From Candidatus Omnitrophota bacterium (GTDB lineage Bacteria; Omnitrophota; Gorgyraeia; Tantalellales; Tantalellaceae): a DNA stretch of 35,225 nucleotides. Below are positions 1-9,178 of this stretch, in pieces (position 1 is the stretch's first letter; the number at the start of each line of letters is the position of its first letter). A program made the position numbers and the translations under genes. The notes beneath the pieces were generated by a model. That model was not told the DNA's origin and did not search any database. It saw only the letters and a program-made list of their open reading frames with translations. The DNA lies in the NCBI GenBank assembly GCA_007135805.1, contig SLID01000129.1, positions 1 to 35,225 of the forward strand, given 5' to 3'.

Positions 1-1
1 A

Positions 2-565
2 GATAACTATGATTCCTTTACCTACAATCTGGTCCAGTATATTGGAGAGATGGGCGAGGATGTCAGGGTTTTCAGGAATGACAAGATAAGCGTAGGGGAA
101 ATAGAAGAGCTTTCACCGGATGCCCTGATAATATCACCGGGGCCGGGCAGGCCCTGTTCCGCGGGAATCTCCAAAGAAGCGGTAAGTTTTTTCGAGGGAC
201 GCGTTCCTGTCCTGGGTGTTTGCCTCGGACATCAGGTAATAGCCGAAATACACGGGGCCAAGGTCGAGCGGGCTGACAGGATAATGCATGGCAAGGTCAG
301 TGAGGTGCATCACGAAGGAGACGCTCTCTTCAGGGGAATAAATTCGCCGTTCATAGCCACAAGGTACCATTCGCTTATTGTGGTGCCCGGCAGCTTGAAG
401 CATCCGCTGGAGGTAACGGCCCGGACCGGAGACGGCGAGATAATGGCTATACGGAACGTTGAGGCCCCGACATGGGGAGTCCAGTTCCATCCGGAATCCG
501 TATTGACCACGGAAGGAAAAAAAATACTGAGTAACTTTCTTGAACTGGCAAGGGGAAAGGTATGA
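2..565 (+). CDS. trpG: Anthranilate synthase glutamine amidotransferase subunit (partial, 5' end cut by window)
   Basis: Class I glutamine amidotransferase that supplies ammonia to TrpE for anthranilate formation in tryptophan synthesis. The frame is open from base 2 and reads DNYDSFTYNL, the usual TrpG N-terminus, so the ATG at 50 is internal and only the first few residues are missing. The nucleophile Cys lies in GVCLGH (about residue 74 of the fragment), and the catalytic His-Glu pair is in QFHPES near the C-terminus. The IISPGPG oxyanion-strand motif is also present. It overlaps trpD by 4 nt (ATGA). TrpG and PabA are close homologues; the trp operon context favours TrpG. The partner trpE is not in the window. 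Confidence 0.95.
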   Translation, partial: DNYDSFTYNLVQYIGEMGEDVRVFRNDKISVGEIEELSPDALIISPGPGRPCSAGISKEAVSFFEGRVPVLGVCLGHQVIAEIHGAKVERADRIMHGKVSEVHHEGDALFRGINSPFIATRYHSLIVVPGSLKHPLEVTARTGDGEIMAIRNVEAPTWGVQFHPESVLTTEGKKILSNFLELARGKV

Positions 566-1662
566 AGGGTTCAAAAGCGGCCAAACGTCCGGGAAAAATG
601 GATATAAAGAGGGCCATACGGGAAGTGGTGGCTGGAAAGGATCTCACCGAAGCTGAGATGGCCTCGGTTTTCGATGTTATAATGACCGGCAAGGCAACTC
701 CAGCGCAGATAGCCGGATTCCTGACCGCCCTGCGCCTCAAAGGTGAAACCGCGGATGAGATAACCGGGGCGGCCCGCATAATGAGGAAACGGGCCCTTAA
801 ATTGAAAGTTTCCTGCGCGCCGGGGGAGAAACTGGTTGATACCTGCGGGACAGGCGGTTCTGGGCTAAGTACCTTCAATTTTTCCACCGCTTCGGCTTTT
901 ATCACGGCCGGATGCGGAGTAAAAGTCGCTAAACACGGGAACCGTTCCGCTTCCGGTAAGTGCGGCAGCGCCGACGTTCTCGAGGAGCTCGGTATAAAAC
1001 TTGATGTGTCCGCCCGGGTGGTTGAAAGATGTATTAACGAGATAGGGATAGGGTTCATATACGCCCCGGTATTCCACAGTTCTATGAAACACGCCATAGG
1101 CCCCAGAAAAGAGATAGGCATAAGGACGATATTCAATCTTCTGGGACCGCTTTGTAACCCGGCTTTTCCCGCCCGGCAGGTAATAGCTCTTTATGACGGG
1201 ACTCTCACGGTAACTATCGCGAGGGTCTTGAAGAACCTCGGGCTCGAGAAAGCTTATGTGGTCCACGGATCGGACGGCCTGGACGAGGTTACCATAACAG
1301 GCAAGACCAGGGTCAGCGAACTGAACGCGGGCAAGATAAGGACTTATGATGTGGATCCGTTTGATTTCGGTCTCAGGAAATATTCGGCAGGAAAGATCAC
1401 CGGCGGCGGCCCCGAGCGTAACGCCCGGATAATGCGGACTCTTCTTTCCGGGAAAAAAGGGGCTATACGCGACATGGCTGTAATGAATTCCGCCATGGCT
1501 CTTTTAGCCGCGAACGCGGCTAAGAGCCTGAAAGAAGGTGTCAGGATGTCACAGGACTCAATAGATTCGGGCAGAGCCATGGAAAAGTTGGAACTTCTCC
1601 GGCGCGTGACTTCCGATAGGCGGGGATGTTCCGGCGCCCGGATAAAAAAGAGAGTAAGATGA
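562..1662 (+). CDS. trpD: Anthranilate phosphoribosyltransferase
   Basis: Transfers phosphoribose from PRPP to anthranilate, the second committed step of tryptophan synthesis. The PRPP-binding motif LVDTCGTGGSG is at residues 91-101. The family motif KHGNRSASGKCGSAD follows near residues 123-137, and GPLCNP near 215. The ATG at 562 overlaps the trpG stop and is preceded by an AAGGGGAAAGG Shine-Dalgarno stretch, so I keep it. An internal ATG at 598 would give a length closer to the family norm (about 330-345 aa). The C-terminal tail is short and basic (ARIKKRVR). It overlaps trpC by 4 nt, consistent with translational coupling. Confidence 0.95.
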   Translation: MKGSKAAKRPGKMDIKRAIREVVAGKDLTEAEMASVFDVIMTGKATPAQIAGFLTALRLKGETADEITGAARIMRKRALKLKVSCAPGEKLVDTCGTGGSGLSTFNFSTASAFITAGCGVKVAKHGNRSASGKCGSADVLEELGIKLDVSARVVERCINEIGIGFIYAPVFHSSMKHAIGPRKEIGIRTIFNLLGPLCNPAFPARQVIALYDGTLTVTIARVLKNLGLEKAYVVHGSDGLDEVTITGKTRVSELNAGKIRTYDVDPFDFGLRKYSAGKITGGGPERNARIMRTLLSGKKGAIRDMAVMNSAMALLAANAAKSLKEGVRMSQDSIDSGRAMEKLELLRRVTSDRRGCSGARIKKRVR

Positions 1663-2435
1663 TACTTACCAAGATAATCGAGGAAAAAAGGAAAGAAGTG
1701 GACCGCGACCAGAGCGTGCTGTCATTAAGCTCGGTGAAAAAGAAAGCCGAGTCGATGTATATACGAAGTTCTTTTAAAAAGAACATCTCGAGGAAAGGTC
1801 ATATAAATCTCATAGCCGAGGTCAAGAAAAGTTCGCCTTCAAAGGGTCTTATCCGCCCCGGGTTCGACCCTGTAAGAATAGCTCTGGCATATAACGCCGC
1901 CGGTGCTTCTGCCATAAGCGTCCTTACCGATGAGAGGTTTTTCGACGGCAAATTGGAGTATCTCAAAAAAGTGAAGGATAGGGTTTCTATCCCCGTGCTG
2001 AGAAAAGATTTTATCATAGACGAATACCAGATATACCAGTCAGCTGTCGCCGGTGCCGATGCCATCCTTCTAATCGCTAAGATACTTACCGTGGAGGAGC
2101 TTAACAGGTACTGTCTTACGGCCAAGGCCCTGGGTATGGACGTTCTGATGGAGGTCCATAATTCCGAAGAGGTCGAGAAAGCTCTGGCGACACCGGCCTC
2201 GATAATAGGCATAAACAACAGGGATCTCAACAGCTTCGAGGTCGATCTTTCTGTAACGGGACACCTGATAAGAATGATCCCGGACAATAAGATCATAGTT
2301 TCCGAGAGTGGGATAGAGACTTACGAACAGGTCATGTTCCTCAAAAGTCTGGGCGTTAACGCGGTTCTGATAGGGGAGGCCTTTATGCGGTTCGACAATA
2401 TAGGCGAAAAGGTAAGACAGTTGATGAGAGAGTGA
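1659..2435 (+). CDS. trpC: Indole-3-glycerol phosphate synthase
   Basis: Cyclises the CdRP intermediate to indole-3-glycerol phosphate; TIM-barrel enzyme. The family signature [10 protein letters not shown] is at residues 54-63, with catalytic Lys in LRKDFI near 113, [10 protein letters not shown] near 187 and the phosphate-binding VSESGI and VLIGEAFM near the C-terminus. The ORF track extends to an ATG at 1626. The ATG at 1659 overlaps the trpD stop (ATGA) and gives the normal N-terminus [14 protein letters not shown], so I use it (258 aa). It is a stand-alone protein, not fused to TrpF. Confidence 0.95.
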   Translation: MILTKIIEEKRKEVDRDQSVLSLSSVKKKAESMYIRSSFKKNISRKGHINLIAEVKKSSPSKGLIRPGFDPVRIALAYNAAGASAISVLTDERFFDGKLEYLKKVKDRVSIPVLRKDFIIDEYQIYQSAVAGADAILLIAKILTVEELNRYCLTAKALGMDVLMEVHNSEEVEKALATPASIIGINNRDLNSFEVDLSVTGHLIRMIPDNKIIVSESGIETYEQVMFLKSLGVNAVLIGEAFMRFDNIGEKVRQLMRE

Positions 2436-2464
2436 GGGGTCAACGGGTAAAGGAGATGATGGAT

Positions 2465-3835
2465 ATGCAGGATACCAGAATAACACTATCGCAGAAAGAT
2501 ATGCCCGTGAGGTGGTATAACATACAGCCGGATCTGCCGGTACCTTTGAAGCCTCCGCTGAATCCGGGTACGGGCAAGCCCATAGATCCGTCGGAACTTT
2601 TGCCGATCTTTCCCATGTCGCTTATAGAACAGGAAATGTCACAGGAGAGGTACATAGATATACCTGACGAACTCTTGGATGTATACAGAATATGGCGGCC
2701 GACGCCTCTTCAAAGGGCTGTCCGGCTGGAAAAAGCTTTGAACACTCCCGCGCGCATATATTTCAAGGATGAGAGCGTTTCTCCCGCCGGGAGCCACAAG
2801 CCCAACACTGCCGTGGCGCAGGCGTATTACAACAAGAAGGAAGGGGTGAGGAAGATAACCACCGAAACTGGTGCGGGGCAGTGGGGCAGCGCTCTTTCGT
2901 TCGCCTGTAATATCTTTGGCCTGGAATGCGAGGTATACATGGTAAGGTGCAGTTATCACCAGAAACCTTACCGGAAGTTCCTTATGCACGTGTGGAACGG
3001 TACGGTGTATCCGTCCCCGAGCGAGAGGACCGAAGCCGGCAGAAATGTCCTTGCCGAGACACCTGACACCCCGGGAAGCCTTGGTATAGCGATTTCAGAG
3101 GCCATAGAGATGGCGGCCACGAACGAGGATGTAAAATATTCTCTTGGGAGCGTGCTTAACCATGTGCTTCTGCACCAAACGATAGTGGGGCAGGAAGTCC
3201 GCGAACAGCTCGTTTTGGCCGGAGAAAAACCCGACGTCCTTATCGGTTGCTGCGGAGGCGGCAGTAATTTCGCGGGATTCGCGTTTCCCTTTGTCAAGGA
3301 TAAGCTTGACGGCGCGGATATACAGATAATAGGCACCGAGCCTACAGCATGCCCTACTTTGACGCGGGCCCCATACAGGTATGATTTCGGCGACATCGCC
3401 CGCACCACACCCTTGATACTTATGCACACTCTGGGTCATGGATTCGTTCCTCCGAACATACACTCGGGAGGTCTGAGATATCACGGGATGGCTCCCCTTG
3501 TTAGTTTACTGGTGGACCAGGGTGTTATTGAGCCCCGGGCGTATCACCAGAACGCTGTTTTCGAGGCAGCCCTGCTTTTCGCGCGTACCGAAGGGACGGT
3601 TCCGGCGCCGGAGACTGCCCATGCTATAAAAGCGCTTATTGACGAAGCGGTAAAGTGCCGGGAAACGGCCCAGGAAAAATGCATAGTATTGATGTTCAGC
3701 GGACACGGGCATTTTGACCTTGCCTCTTACGACGCTTTTTTAAGCGGAGCCCTGACAGATTACGAATTACCTGACGAGTGTATACAGGAAGCCCTCAAAG
3801 GTGTTCCGGGGGTTGATATGTCCGGCGGAGATTAA
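2465..3835 (+). CDS. trpB2: TrpB2-type tryptophan synthase beta chain
   Basis: PLP enzyme of the TrpB2 branch (COG1350 type), which condenses indole and serine to tryptophan. The PLP lysine is in [10 protein letters not shown] (about residue 112). The catalytic-glutamate region reads TETGAGQWG, with the Trp typical of TrpB2 where TrpB1 has His. The glycine-rich phosphate loop CCGGGSN is present. The N-terminal WYNIQPDLP and the 456-aa length, longer than TrpB1, also fit TrpB2. Start choice: the track uses a GTG at 2432 overlapping trpC, but AGGAG at 2451-2455 is best spaced for the ATG at 2465; ATGs at 2456 and 2459 are too close. A classical trpB lies two genes downstream. Confidence 0.92.
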   Translation: MQDTRITLSQKDMPVRWYNIQPDLPVPLKPPLNPGTGKPIDPSELLPIFPMSLIEQEMSQERYIDIPDELLDVYRIWRPTPLQRAVRLEKALNTPARIYFKDESVSPAGSHKPNTAVAQAYYNKKEGVRKITTETGAGQWGSALSFACNIFGLECEVYMVRCSYHQKPYRKFLMHVWNGTVYPSPSERTEAGRNVLAETPDTPGSLGIAISEAIEMAATNEDVKYSLGSVLNHVLLHQTIVGQEVREQLVLAGEKPDVLIGCCGGGSNFAGFAFPFVKDKLDGADIQIIGTEPTACPTLTRAPYRYDFGDIARTTPLILMHTLGHGFVPPNIHSGGLRYHGMAPLVSLLVDQGVIEPRAYHQNAVFEAALLFARTEGTVPAPETAHAIKALIDEAVKCRETAQEKCIVLMFSGHGHFDLASYDAFLSGALTDYELPDECIQEALKGVPGVDMSGGD

Positions 3836-3836
3836 G

Positions 3837-4490
3837 ATGGTAAAGATCAAAATATGCGGGATAAAGAACGTTGAGGACGCTGTAGCGGCTTGCGGGTATG
3901 GGGCAGATTATCTGGGGTTCATATTTGTGGAAGGTACCCCGCGGTTTATGGGTGTAGAGGGAACGCTTTCAGTGGCCCGGAAAATACCCGTTGGGGCGCG
4001 GAGGAATGTCAGGCTCGTCGGCGTTTTTAAGGATATGGAACCCGGTGAAGTCGCCGAATCGGCGATCGCCGCGGGACTTGACGCGGTTCAGCTTCAGGGC
4101 GTCGAAACTCCCGGGGACTGCGCTTTTATAAAGGAAAGGGCGGAAGTCCTTATCTCCAAGGCTTTCAAGGTGGACGGCCGTGGCCGGATCACGGGCCCCG
4201 GTGTTCCCGTAGACTACGATACCTGCGATTACTTTGTGTTCGATACTTTTCATCCGGAAATGTCTGGAGGAACAGGCGACGCTTTCGATTGGGAGATGTT
4301 TGCCGAGGTGCCCGGGATCGACACGAAACCTTTTTTTGTTGCCGGAGGGCTGGTCCCGGGAAATGTCGCGCGAGCGGTAAGGGCCCTTAAACCCTACGGG
4401 GTGGATGTTTCAAGCGGGATCGAGACATTTATCGGCAAAAAGGATATAAAACTTCTTGAGGAGTTCATAAAAAATGCGAAAACAGCTTAA
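3837..4490 (+). CDS. trpF: Phosphoribosylanthranilate isomerase
   Basis: Amadori isomerisation of N-(5-phosphoribosyl)anthranilate to CdRP, between the TrpD and TrpC steps. The catalytic Cys is in KIKICGI at the N-terminus. [12 protein letters not shown] is a variant of the family's SPR phosphate region. AVQLQG lies mid-protein, the catalytic Asp is in FVFDTFHP, and DVSSGIE is near the C-terminus. The ATG at 3837, one base after the trpB2 stop, gives the normal start MVKIKICGI (217 aa); the ORF-track start at 3801 would lie inside trpB2. The 3' end overlaps trpB by 17 nt. Confidence 0.94.
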   Translation: MVKIKICGIKNVEDAVAACGYGADYLGFIFVEGTPRFMGVEGTLSVARKIPVGARRNVRLVGVFKDMEPGEVAESAIAAGLDAVQLQGVETPGDCAFIKERAEVLISKAFKVDGRGRITGPGVPVDYDTCDYFVFDTFHPEMSGGTGDAFDWEMFAEVPGIDTKPFFVAGGLVPGNVARAVRALKPYGVDVSSGIETFIGKKDIKLLEEFIKNAKTA

Positions 4491-5670
4491 AAAGCCCGAC
4501 GCGGAAGGCTATTTTGGTGATTTCGGCGGAACATATGTTCCGGAAACACTTATGTACGCGCTCGATGAACTCAAAAAGGCGTACTTTGAAATAACACCTT
4601 CGCGATCTTTTAAGAAAAAGCTGAAGTATTATCTTGAGACATATGCCGGTAGGCCGACACCGCTTTATTTCGCGGAAAAACTTACCAGGAAGTTCGGCGG
4701 AGCCAGGATATATCTCAAGAGAGAGGATCTGCTCCATACGGGGGCCCATAAAATAAACAATACCCTGGGTCAGATAATACTGGCTTCGCGGATGGGCAAA
4801 AAGAGAGTAATAGCCGAGACCGGAGCCGGCCAGCACGGGGTTGCCACGGCTACGGCCGCGGCTTTGTTCGGGCTGGAATGTGATGTGTACATGGGAACAG
4901 AAGACATAGAACGGCAGAGCATCAACGTATTCAGGATGAAACTGCTGGGCGCTCGCGTTATTCCGGTCGCCTCGGGCGCGTGTACGCTTAAGGATGCCAT
5001 GAACGAGGCGATGAGAGACTGGGTAGCCAGGGTAAGGGACACCTTTTATGTTATAGGTTCGGTAGCCGGGCCTCACCCTTATCCGCTTATGGTGAGGGAT
5101 TTCCAGTCGGTCATTGGACACGAGGTGAAAAAACAGGTTTTAAAACGGGAAGGCAGTCTTCCTACTCATCTACTCGCGTGTGTCGGAGGAGGAAGCAACG
5201 CTTTGGGCCTTTTTCACCCGTTTTATGAAAACAGGGAAGTGAAATTTGTGGGAGTGGAAGCGGGGGGGCTTGGTTTAAGAAGCGGCCGGCACGGCGCGGC
5301 CCTTATCAAAGGTGATGTAGGTGTTCTGCATGGAAGCAAGAGTCTTGTGCTTGAGAACCGGGACGGCCAGATCCTGCTGGCTCATTCAGTTTCCGCCGGC
5401 CTTGACTACCCTGGGGTCGGACCTGAACACGCTTACTACAAAAAAATTAAAAGGGCCGAATATGTTTCCGTGACGGATACCCAGGCCGTTGAAGGGGTGA
5501 AAATGCTTTCCGGAGAAGAGGGGATAATACCCGCTTTGGAATCCGCCCATGCTGTGGCTTTTCTGCCGAAGATGATCCCCGGGACGCGCAAAAAGGACAT
5601 TGTGGTGGTCTGCCTTTCCGGGCGGGGGGACAAGGATATAGGGATAATTCGGGAGAATGTCAGGTTGTAA
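4474..5670 (+). CDS. trpB: Tryptophan synthase beta chain (TrpB1 type)
   Basis: Classical TrpB, which works with TrpA in the alpha2beta2 complex to condense channelled indole with serine. The N-terminus [15 protein letters not shown] is canonical. The PLP lysine is K93 in [10 protein letters not shown], the catalytic Glu is in ETGAGQHG, and the phosphate loop is [10 protein letters not shown]. Its 398 aa is the usual length. It overlaps trpF by 17 nt and is followed by a 97-nt spacer before trpA, the largest gap in the trp operon. This is the second beta subunit in the operon; it is the likelier TrpA partner because it is adjacent to trpA and of the TrpB1 class. Confidence 0.96.
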   Translation: MRKQLKKPDAEGYFGDFGGTYVPETLMYALDELKKAYFEITPSRSFKKKLKYYLETYAGRPTPLYFAEKLTRKFGGARIYLKREDLLHTGAHKINNTLGQIILASRMGKKRVIAETGAGQHGVATATAAALFGLECDVYMGTEDIERQSINVFRMKLLGARVIPVASGACTLKDAMNEAMRDWVARVRDTFYVIGSVAGPHPYPLMVRDFQSVIGHEVKKQVLKREGSLPTHLLACVGGGSNALGLFHPFYENREVKFVGVEAGGLGLRSGRHGAALIKGDVGVLHGSKSLVLENRDGQILLAHSVSAGLDYPGVGPEHAYYKKIKRAEYVSVTDTQAVEGVKMLSGEEGIIPALESAHAVAFLPKMIPGTRKKDIVVVCLSGRGDKDIGIIRENVRL

Positions 5671-5767
5671 AGGATGTCTCCGGCACGTTACGGCCCTTTC
5701 CTCGCTGGAAAGCGGGTCAACTTTGATCTCTTAACGGACTGCCGGCGTCAGATCACGGGGGAAAGAT

Positions 5768-6577
5768 ATGAACGACAATAGGATAGACCGTACCTTAGCC
5801 GAACTTCAGAAAAACAATAAGAAAGCTTTTATAACTTACATTACCGCTGGTGACCCGGACTTGGAAACGACCCGTAAGACGGTATTGTCTCTGGATAAAG
5901 CGGGTGTAGATATTATCGAATTGGGGATACCTTTTTCCGATCCCATCGCGGACGGGCCGGTTATACAGAGGGCGGTGCAAAGGTCGCTTTCGGGCGGATG
6001 TACCGTCAGCGGTGTTTTTGAAATTGTAAAAAAGGTGAGAAAAAGTATAACTTCTCCTATAGTTTTTATGACGTATTACAACATCGTCTACAGGAGGGGG
6101 GTTTCCGCTTTTGTAAGAGACGCCAAACGCTGCGGAGCCGACGGGCTTATTGTGCCGGATCTCCCGCTGGAAGAATCAGACGAACTTCTTAAAGCGGCTT
6201 CCCGCGAGGATTTTCGCGTCATTATGCTCACTTCGCCCACGACTTCACCCGGAAGGTTCAAGAAGATAGCGTCCGTCTCGCGCGGGTTCATATATCATGT
6301 TTCTCTCACGGGTGTTACGGGTGTCAGGAACACTCTGTCTTCCGGCCTTAAGAAAGACCTGTCTCGGCTGAAGAAACTTTCCCCCATACCTTTATGCGTG
6401 GGGTTCGGTATTTCCGGACCCGATAAAGCCGCCGAGGTAGCGCGTTTCGCCGACGGGGTTATAGTCGGAAGCGCGATCATAAAGATCATTGAGCAAAATA
6501 TTGAAAAACGAAAGGAAATACCGGGTAAGGTGGGGCGGTTCGCTGAAAAGATCGCCGCCGCCGTACACGCGGTATGA
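5768..6577 (+). CDS. trpA: Tryptophan synthase alpha chain
   Basis: Retro-aldol cleavage of indole-3-glycerol phosphate to indole and glyceraldehyde 3-phosphate. The catalytic pair is present: E51 in IIELGIPFSDP and D62 in PIADGP. GLIVPDLPLEE, VSLTGVTG and CVGFGIS are the usual barrel and phosphate-site motifs. Its 269 aa is normal. The start ATG follows GGGGGAAAGAT. ruvX begins 7 nt after the stop, so trpA is unlikely to end the transcript. Confidence 0.96.
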   Translation: MNDNRIDRTLAELQKNNKKAFITYITAGDPDLETTRKTVLSLDKAGVDIIELGIPFSDPIADGPVIQRAVQRSLSGGCTVSGVFEIVKKVRKSITSPIVFMTYYNIVYRRGVSAFVRDAKRCGADGLIVPDLPLEESDELLKAASREDFRVIMLTSPTTSPGRFKKIASVSRGFIYHVSLTGVTGVRNTLSSGLKKDLSRLKKLSPIPLCVGFGISGPDKAAEVARFADGVIVGSAIIKIIEQNIEKRKEIPGKVGRFAEKIAAAVHAV

Positions 6578-6584
6578 TCATGCC

Positions 6585-7019
6585 ATGCGCGTAATGGGCC
6601 TGGATGTGGGGAAAAAACGTATAGGTGTAGCGGTAAGCGATGAATCCGGCGCCCTTGCCCAGGGCAGGAGCGCCGTTTCAAGGACAAGCGACGCGAAGGC
6701 GCTGGACGAGATCGGTAAGATGATAGAGGAACAGGGGATCAGGACTGTAGTTGTGGGCATGCCCTTTAACATGGATGGGACAAAAGGCCCATCAGCGGAA
6801 GACGCGGAGCGTTTAGGCCGTAAACTGGCCGAAAAGACAGGGGTCCATGTGGTCTACTGGGATGAACGTTTAAGCACGAAAGAGATAGAGGACATAATGA
6901 TATTTTCCTCAGTTAGGAGGAAAGCGCGCAGGCAGGTAATAGATAAAATGGCCGCGCAGTTGATATTACAGAATTATCTTGATTCAAAAGAGGTCTCCGG
7001 CTTGGACGAGCCCGCATAG
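6585..7019 (+). CDS. ruvX: YqgF/RuvX family nuclease (pre-16S rRNA nuclease / putative Holliday junction resolvase)
   Basis: RNase H-like fold protein of the YqgF family, linked to 16S rRNA 5'-end maturation and proposed as a Holliday junction resolvase. The N-terminus MGLDVGKKRIGVAVSD carries the first catalytic Asp. VVGMPFNMDG and the acidic WDERLST motif follow, and the C-terminal DKMAAQLILQNYL is typical. The ORF track starts at 6489 inside trpA. The ATG at 6585, just after the trpA stop, gives the usual 144 aa; an ATG at 6594 is also possible. Confidence 0.9.
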   Translation: MRVMGLDVGKKRIGVAVSDESGALAQGRSAVSRTSDAKALDEIGKMIEEQGIRTVVVGMPFNMDGTKGPSAEDAERLGRKLAEKTGVHVVYWDERLSTKEIEDIMIFSSVRRKARRQVIDKMAAQLILQNYLDSKEVSGLDEPA

Positions 7020-7060
7020 CTGGGGCTCCTGACAGGCCCGAAGTCCGGAAAGGCGGTAAA

Positions 7061-8332
7061 ATGCACAAACACACGGTTTTAGATAATAAACTTAACGTGA
7101 TAAGTTCCCGGATGAGGGGGATGGCATCTGTTTCTCTAGGTGTATGGATAAAGGTCGGCGGCAGGTATGAAACAGAACAAAGAAGCGGTATAAGTCATCT
7201 GGTCGAGCATATGCTTTTCAAGGGTACCCCATCCCGTTCCGCTAAAAAACTGAAGCAGTCTATAGAAGGTGTCGGAGGGGCCTTCAACGGGTTTACGTCC
7301 GACGAAGTGACTTGTTACATGGTGAAGGTTCCCGCAAAACATACGGAACTCGGGCTTGACGTACTTTCGGATATGGTGCTGAGGGCAAAATTTTCTCCCA
7401 CTGATCTTGCCCGTGAAAAGTTTGTGATATACGAGGAAATCAAGATGTACAAGGATCAGCCCTCCGAGCATGTCTTGGAACTCTTGGCGGAGTTGATGTG
7501 GCCGGGAAACGCCCTGGGAAGACCCCTTACAGGGACTATCGACAGCGTCAGGGCCATAAAAAGACAGCATCTTGCAGATTTCAGGAACACTTATTATCAC
7601 TCCGGAAACATGTCGGTGGTCTCAGCGGGAGACGTTGATCATGTCGAGCTTGGCCGCCTTTCAGCAAAGTATTTTTCTAAGTGCCGGAGCGTGGAAAATC
7701 CGGGTTTTGATGCCCCGGCGATCTCGCGGGGCGCGTCGAGGGTAAGGTTCGCGCGCGGTAACGTAAAACAGGCGCACATCGCCATGGGGTTTTACTGTGA
7801 CGCCGGGACCAACCGGGAAAGATTGGCCGTTAAACTGATGAGTATAATACTCGGAGGGAATATGTCTTCACGCCTTTTCGACGGTCTTCGGGAAGAACGC
7901 GGCCTCTGTTACGACATATCTTCGGCGTACAAAAAACACAGCGATGTGGGAGAGGTCCAGATACACGCCGGGGTGGATAATGGCAAGGCTGTTAGCGCCG
8001 TGACCGCTATAATCGATGAACTTAAAAAGATCGCGGACAGAGGGGTGTCGCCTGGAGAGCTTACCAGGGCCAAAGAGTACGCTAAAGGCCAGTTCCTTCT
8101 TGCTATCGAAGGGACTTCGACACGGATGCTGTGGATGGGAGACAGGTTTCTGACACATGGTGGTATACCCGATGTCAAAAAAGTGGTAGATGAGATCGAC
8201 TCTTTGAGCGGAAAAGACATAAGGAAAGCGGCGAGGGATGTTTTTACGCCGGGATCGGCCAATCTGGCCCTCGTATCCCGGGTTGGGACAAAAGAGAAAC
8301 AGGCGATCAGAAGACAGGTGAGTCGGCTGTAA
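7061..8332 (+). CDS. M16 family zinc metallopeptidase (mitochondrial processing peptidase-like)
   Basis: Inverted zinc-binding motif HLVEH at residues 46-50 (HxxEH), with the third zinc ligand Glu in YEEIKMY near residue 125. This is the active M16 arrangement. GGxFNGFTSDEVTCY and the C-terminal half (GGNMSSRLF, LREERGLCYDISS) match single-domain bacterial M16B peptidases, which are about 420 aa. I see no clear signal peptide, so a cytoplasmic location is likely. It follows ruvX by 41 nt and precedes a hairpin terminator, so it is probably the last gene of the trp-ruvX transcript. Its substrate cannot be told from sequence. Confidence 0.92.
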   Translation: MHKHTVLDNKLNVISSRMRGMASVSLGVWIKVGGRYETEQRSGISHLVEHMLFKGTPSRSAKKLKQSIEGVGGAFNGFTSDEVTCYMVKVPAKHTELGLDVLSDMVLRAKFSPTDLAREKFVIYEEIKMYKDQPSEHVLELLAELMWPGNALGRPLTGTIDSVRAIKRQHLADFRNTYYHSGNMSVVSAGDVDHVELGRLSAKYFSKCRSVENPGFDAPAISRGASRVRFARGNVKQAHIAMGFYCDAGTNRERLAVKLMSIILGGNMSSRLFDGLREERGLCYDISSAYKKHSDVGEVQIHAGVDNGKAVSAVTAIIDELKKIADRGVSPGELTRAKEYAKGQFLLAIEGTSTRMLWMGDRFLTHGGIPDVKKVVDEIDSLSGKDIRKAARDVFTPGSANLALVSRVGTKEKQAIRRQVSRL

Positions 8333-8345
8333 ACGCGCCGAGTCC

Positions 8346-8369
8346 CTTTTCGTATCAGGAAAAGTTTTT
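8346..8369 (+). terminator. Probable rho-independent terminator after the M16 peptidase gene
   Basis: CTTTTC (8346-8351) pairs with GAAAAG (8359-8364) around a 7-nt loop and is followed at once by TTTTTC. The stem is short and AT-rich, so termination may be partial. It lies 13 nt after the M16 stop and 10 nt before a promoter, a sensible operon boundary. Confidence 0.6.
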
Positions 8370-8378
8370 CTTTACACG

Positions 8379-8407
8379 TTGCAAAAAAACAGAACGCGAA
8401 ATATAAT
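8379..8407 (+). promoter_or_regulatory. Sigma70-like promoter for the rpe transcription unit
   Basis: TTGCAA at 8379-8384 and a perfect TATAAT at 8402-8407 are separated by exactly 17 bases. The predicted transcription start is near 8414, giving a leader of about 80 nt before rpe. It lies directly after the hairpin terminator. Confidence 0.75.
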
Positions 8408-8496
8408 ACACTCTGCTGTTATCCGGGCTGATCGGAGACCGGCTGTTGGCAAAGGCCGGCCAAACGAACGGACGGCATAAGGAAAGAGGAGAAGAT

Positions 8497-9153
8497 ATGA
8501 CAGGCGCGGTAGATAAAAATGTCCTGATCGCTCCGAGCATCCTTTCGGCTGATTTCAGCCGCCTTGGTGAGGAGATCAGAAATGTTGAAAAAGCGGGCGC
8601 TGACTGGATACATGTGGATGTTATGGACGGGGTTTTCGTCCCTAACATTACCATAGGCCCTCTTGTTGTAAAGGCGATCCGGCCCGTCACCGGCCTCAAG
8701 CTTGATGTCCATCTCATGATAGAGTCTCCTGAGAGGTATGTACAGCGTTTTGCCGAAGCGGGAAGTGACATAATAACCTTTCATGTGGAGTCCTGTCCGT
8801 CACCCGCTAAAACAGCGGAACTGATAAGAGCCTGCGGTAAAAAGGTCGGTGTTTCACTGCGGCCCGGGACGTGCCTCTCGCAGCTGGAAAATATACTTCC
8901 CTTAGTGGATATGGTCCTGGTAATGACGGTCGAACCCGGATTCGGGGGACAGGATTTTATCCCGGAAATGATACAGAAGATAAGAGATTTGAAGCGGGAT
9001 TTCCCGGGAGATATACAGGTAGACGGCGGGATAAACGTTGAGACTGCTTCGGCGGCTGTCGATGCCGGGGCCGATGTTCTTGTCGCGGGGACCGCGGTCT
9101 TTGGAAAAGAAGATTACGCCGAAGCGATAAGCCGCTTAAGGACCGGAAAATAA
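8497..9153 (+). CDS. rpe: Ribulose-phosphate 3-epimerase
   Basis: Interconverts ribulose 5-phosphate and xylulose 5-phosphate in the pentose phosphate pathway. It has the family motifs IAPSILSADF near the N-terminus, HVDVMDGVFVPN with a catalytic Asp, LDVHLMIE, VMTVEPGFGGQ and QVDGGIN with the second catalytic Asp. The ORF track begins at a TTG at 8446. The ATG at 8497 is preceded by AAAGAGGAGAAGAT and gives the normal length (218 aa), so I use it. It is the first gene after the promoter at 8379. Confidence 0.95.
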   Translation: MTGAVDKNVLIAPSILSADFSRLGEEIRNVEKAGADWIHVDVMDGVFVPNITIGPLVVKAIRPVTGLKLDVHLMIESPERYVQRFAEAGSDIITFHVESCPSPAKTAELIRACGKKVGVSLRPGTCLSQLENILPLVDMVLVMTVEPGFGGQDFIPEMIQKIRDLKRDFPGDIQVDGGINVETASAAVDAGADVLVAGTAVFGKEDYAEAISRLRTGK

Positions 9154-9178
9154 AAAACTATTACGAGGGGGAGATAAA

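Noticed and set aside
447-1136. 229-aa minus-strand ORF opposite trpG/trpD
   Set aside because: Shadow of trpD; low-complexity Ser/Pro-rich translation.
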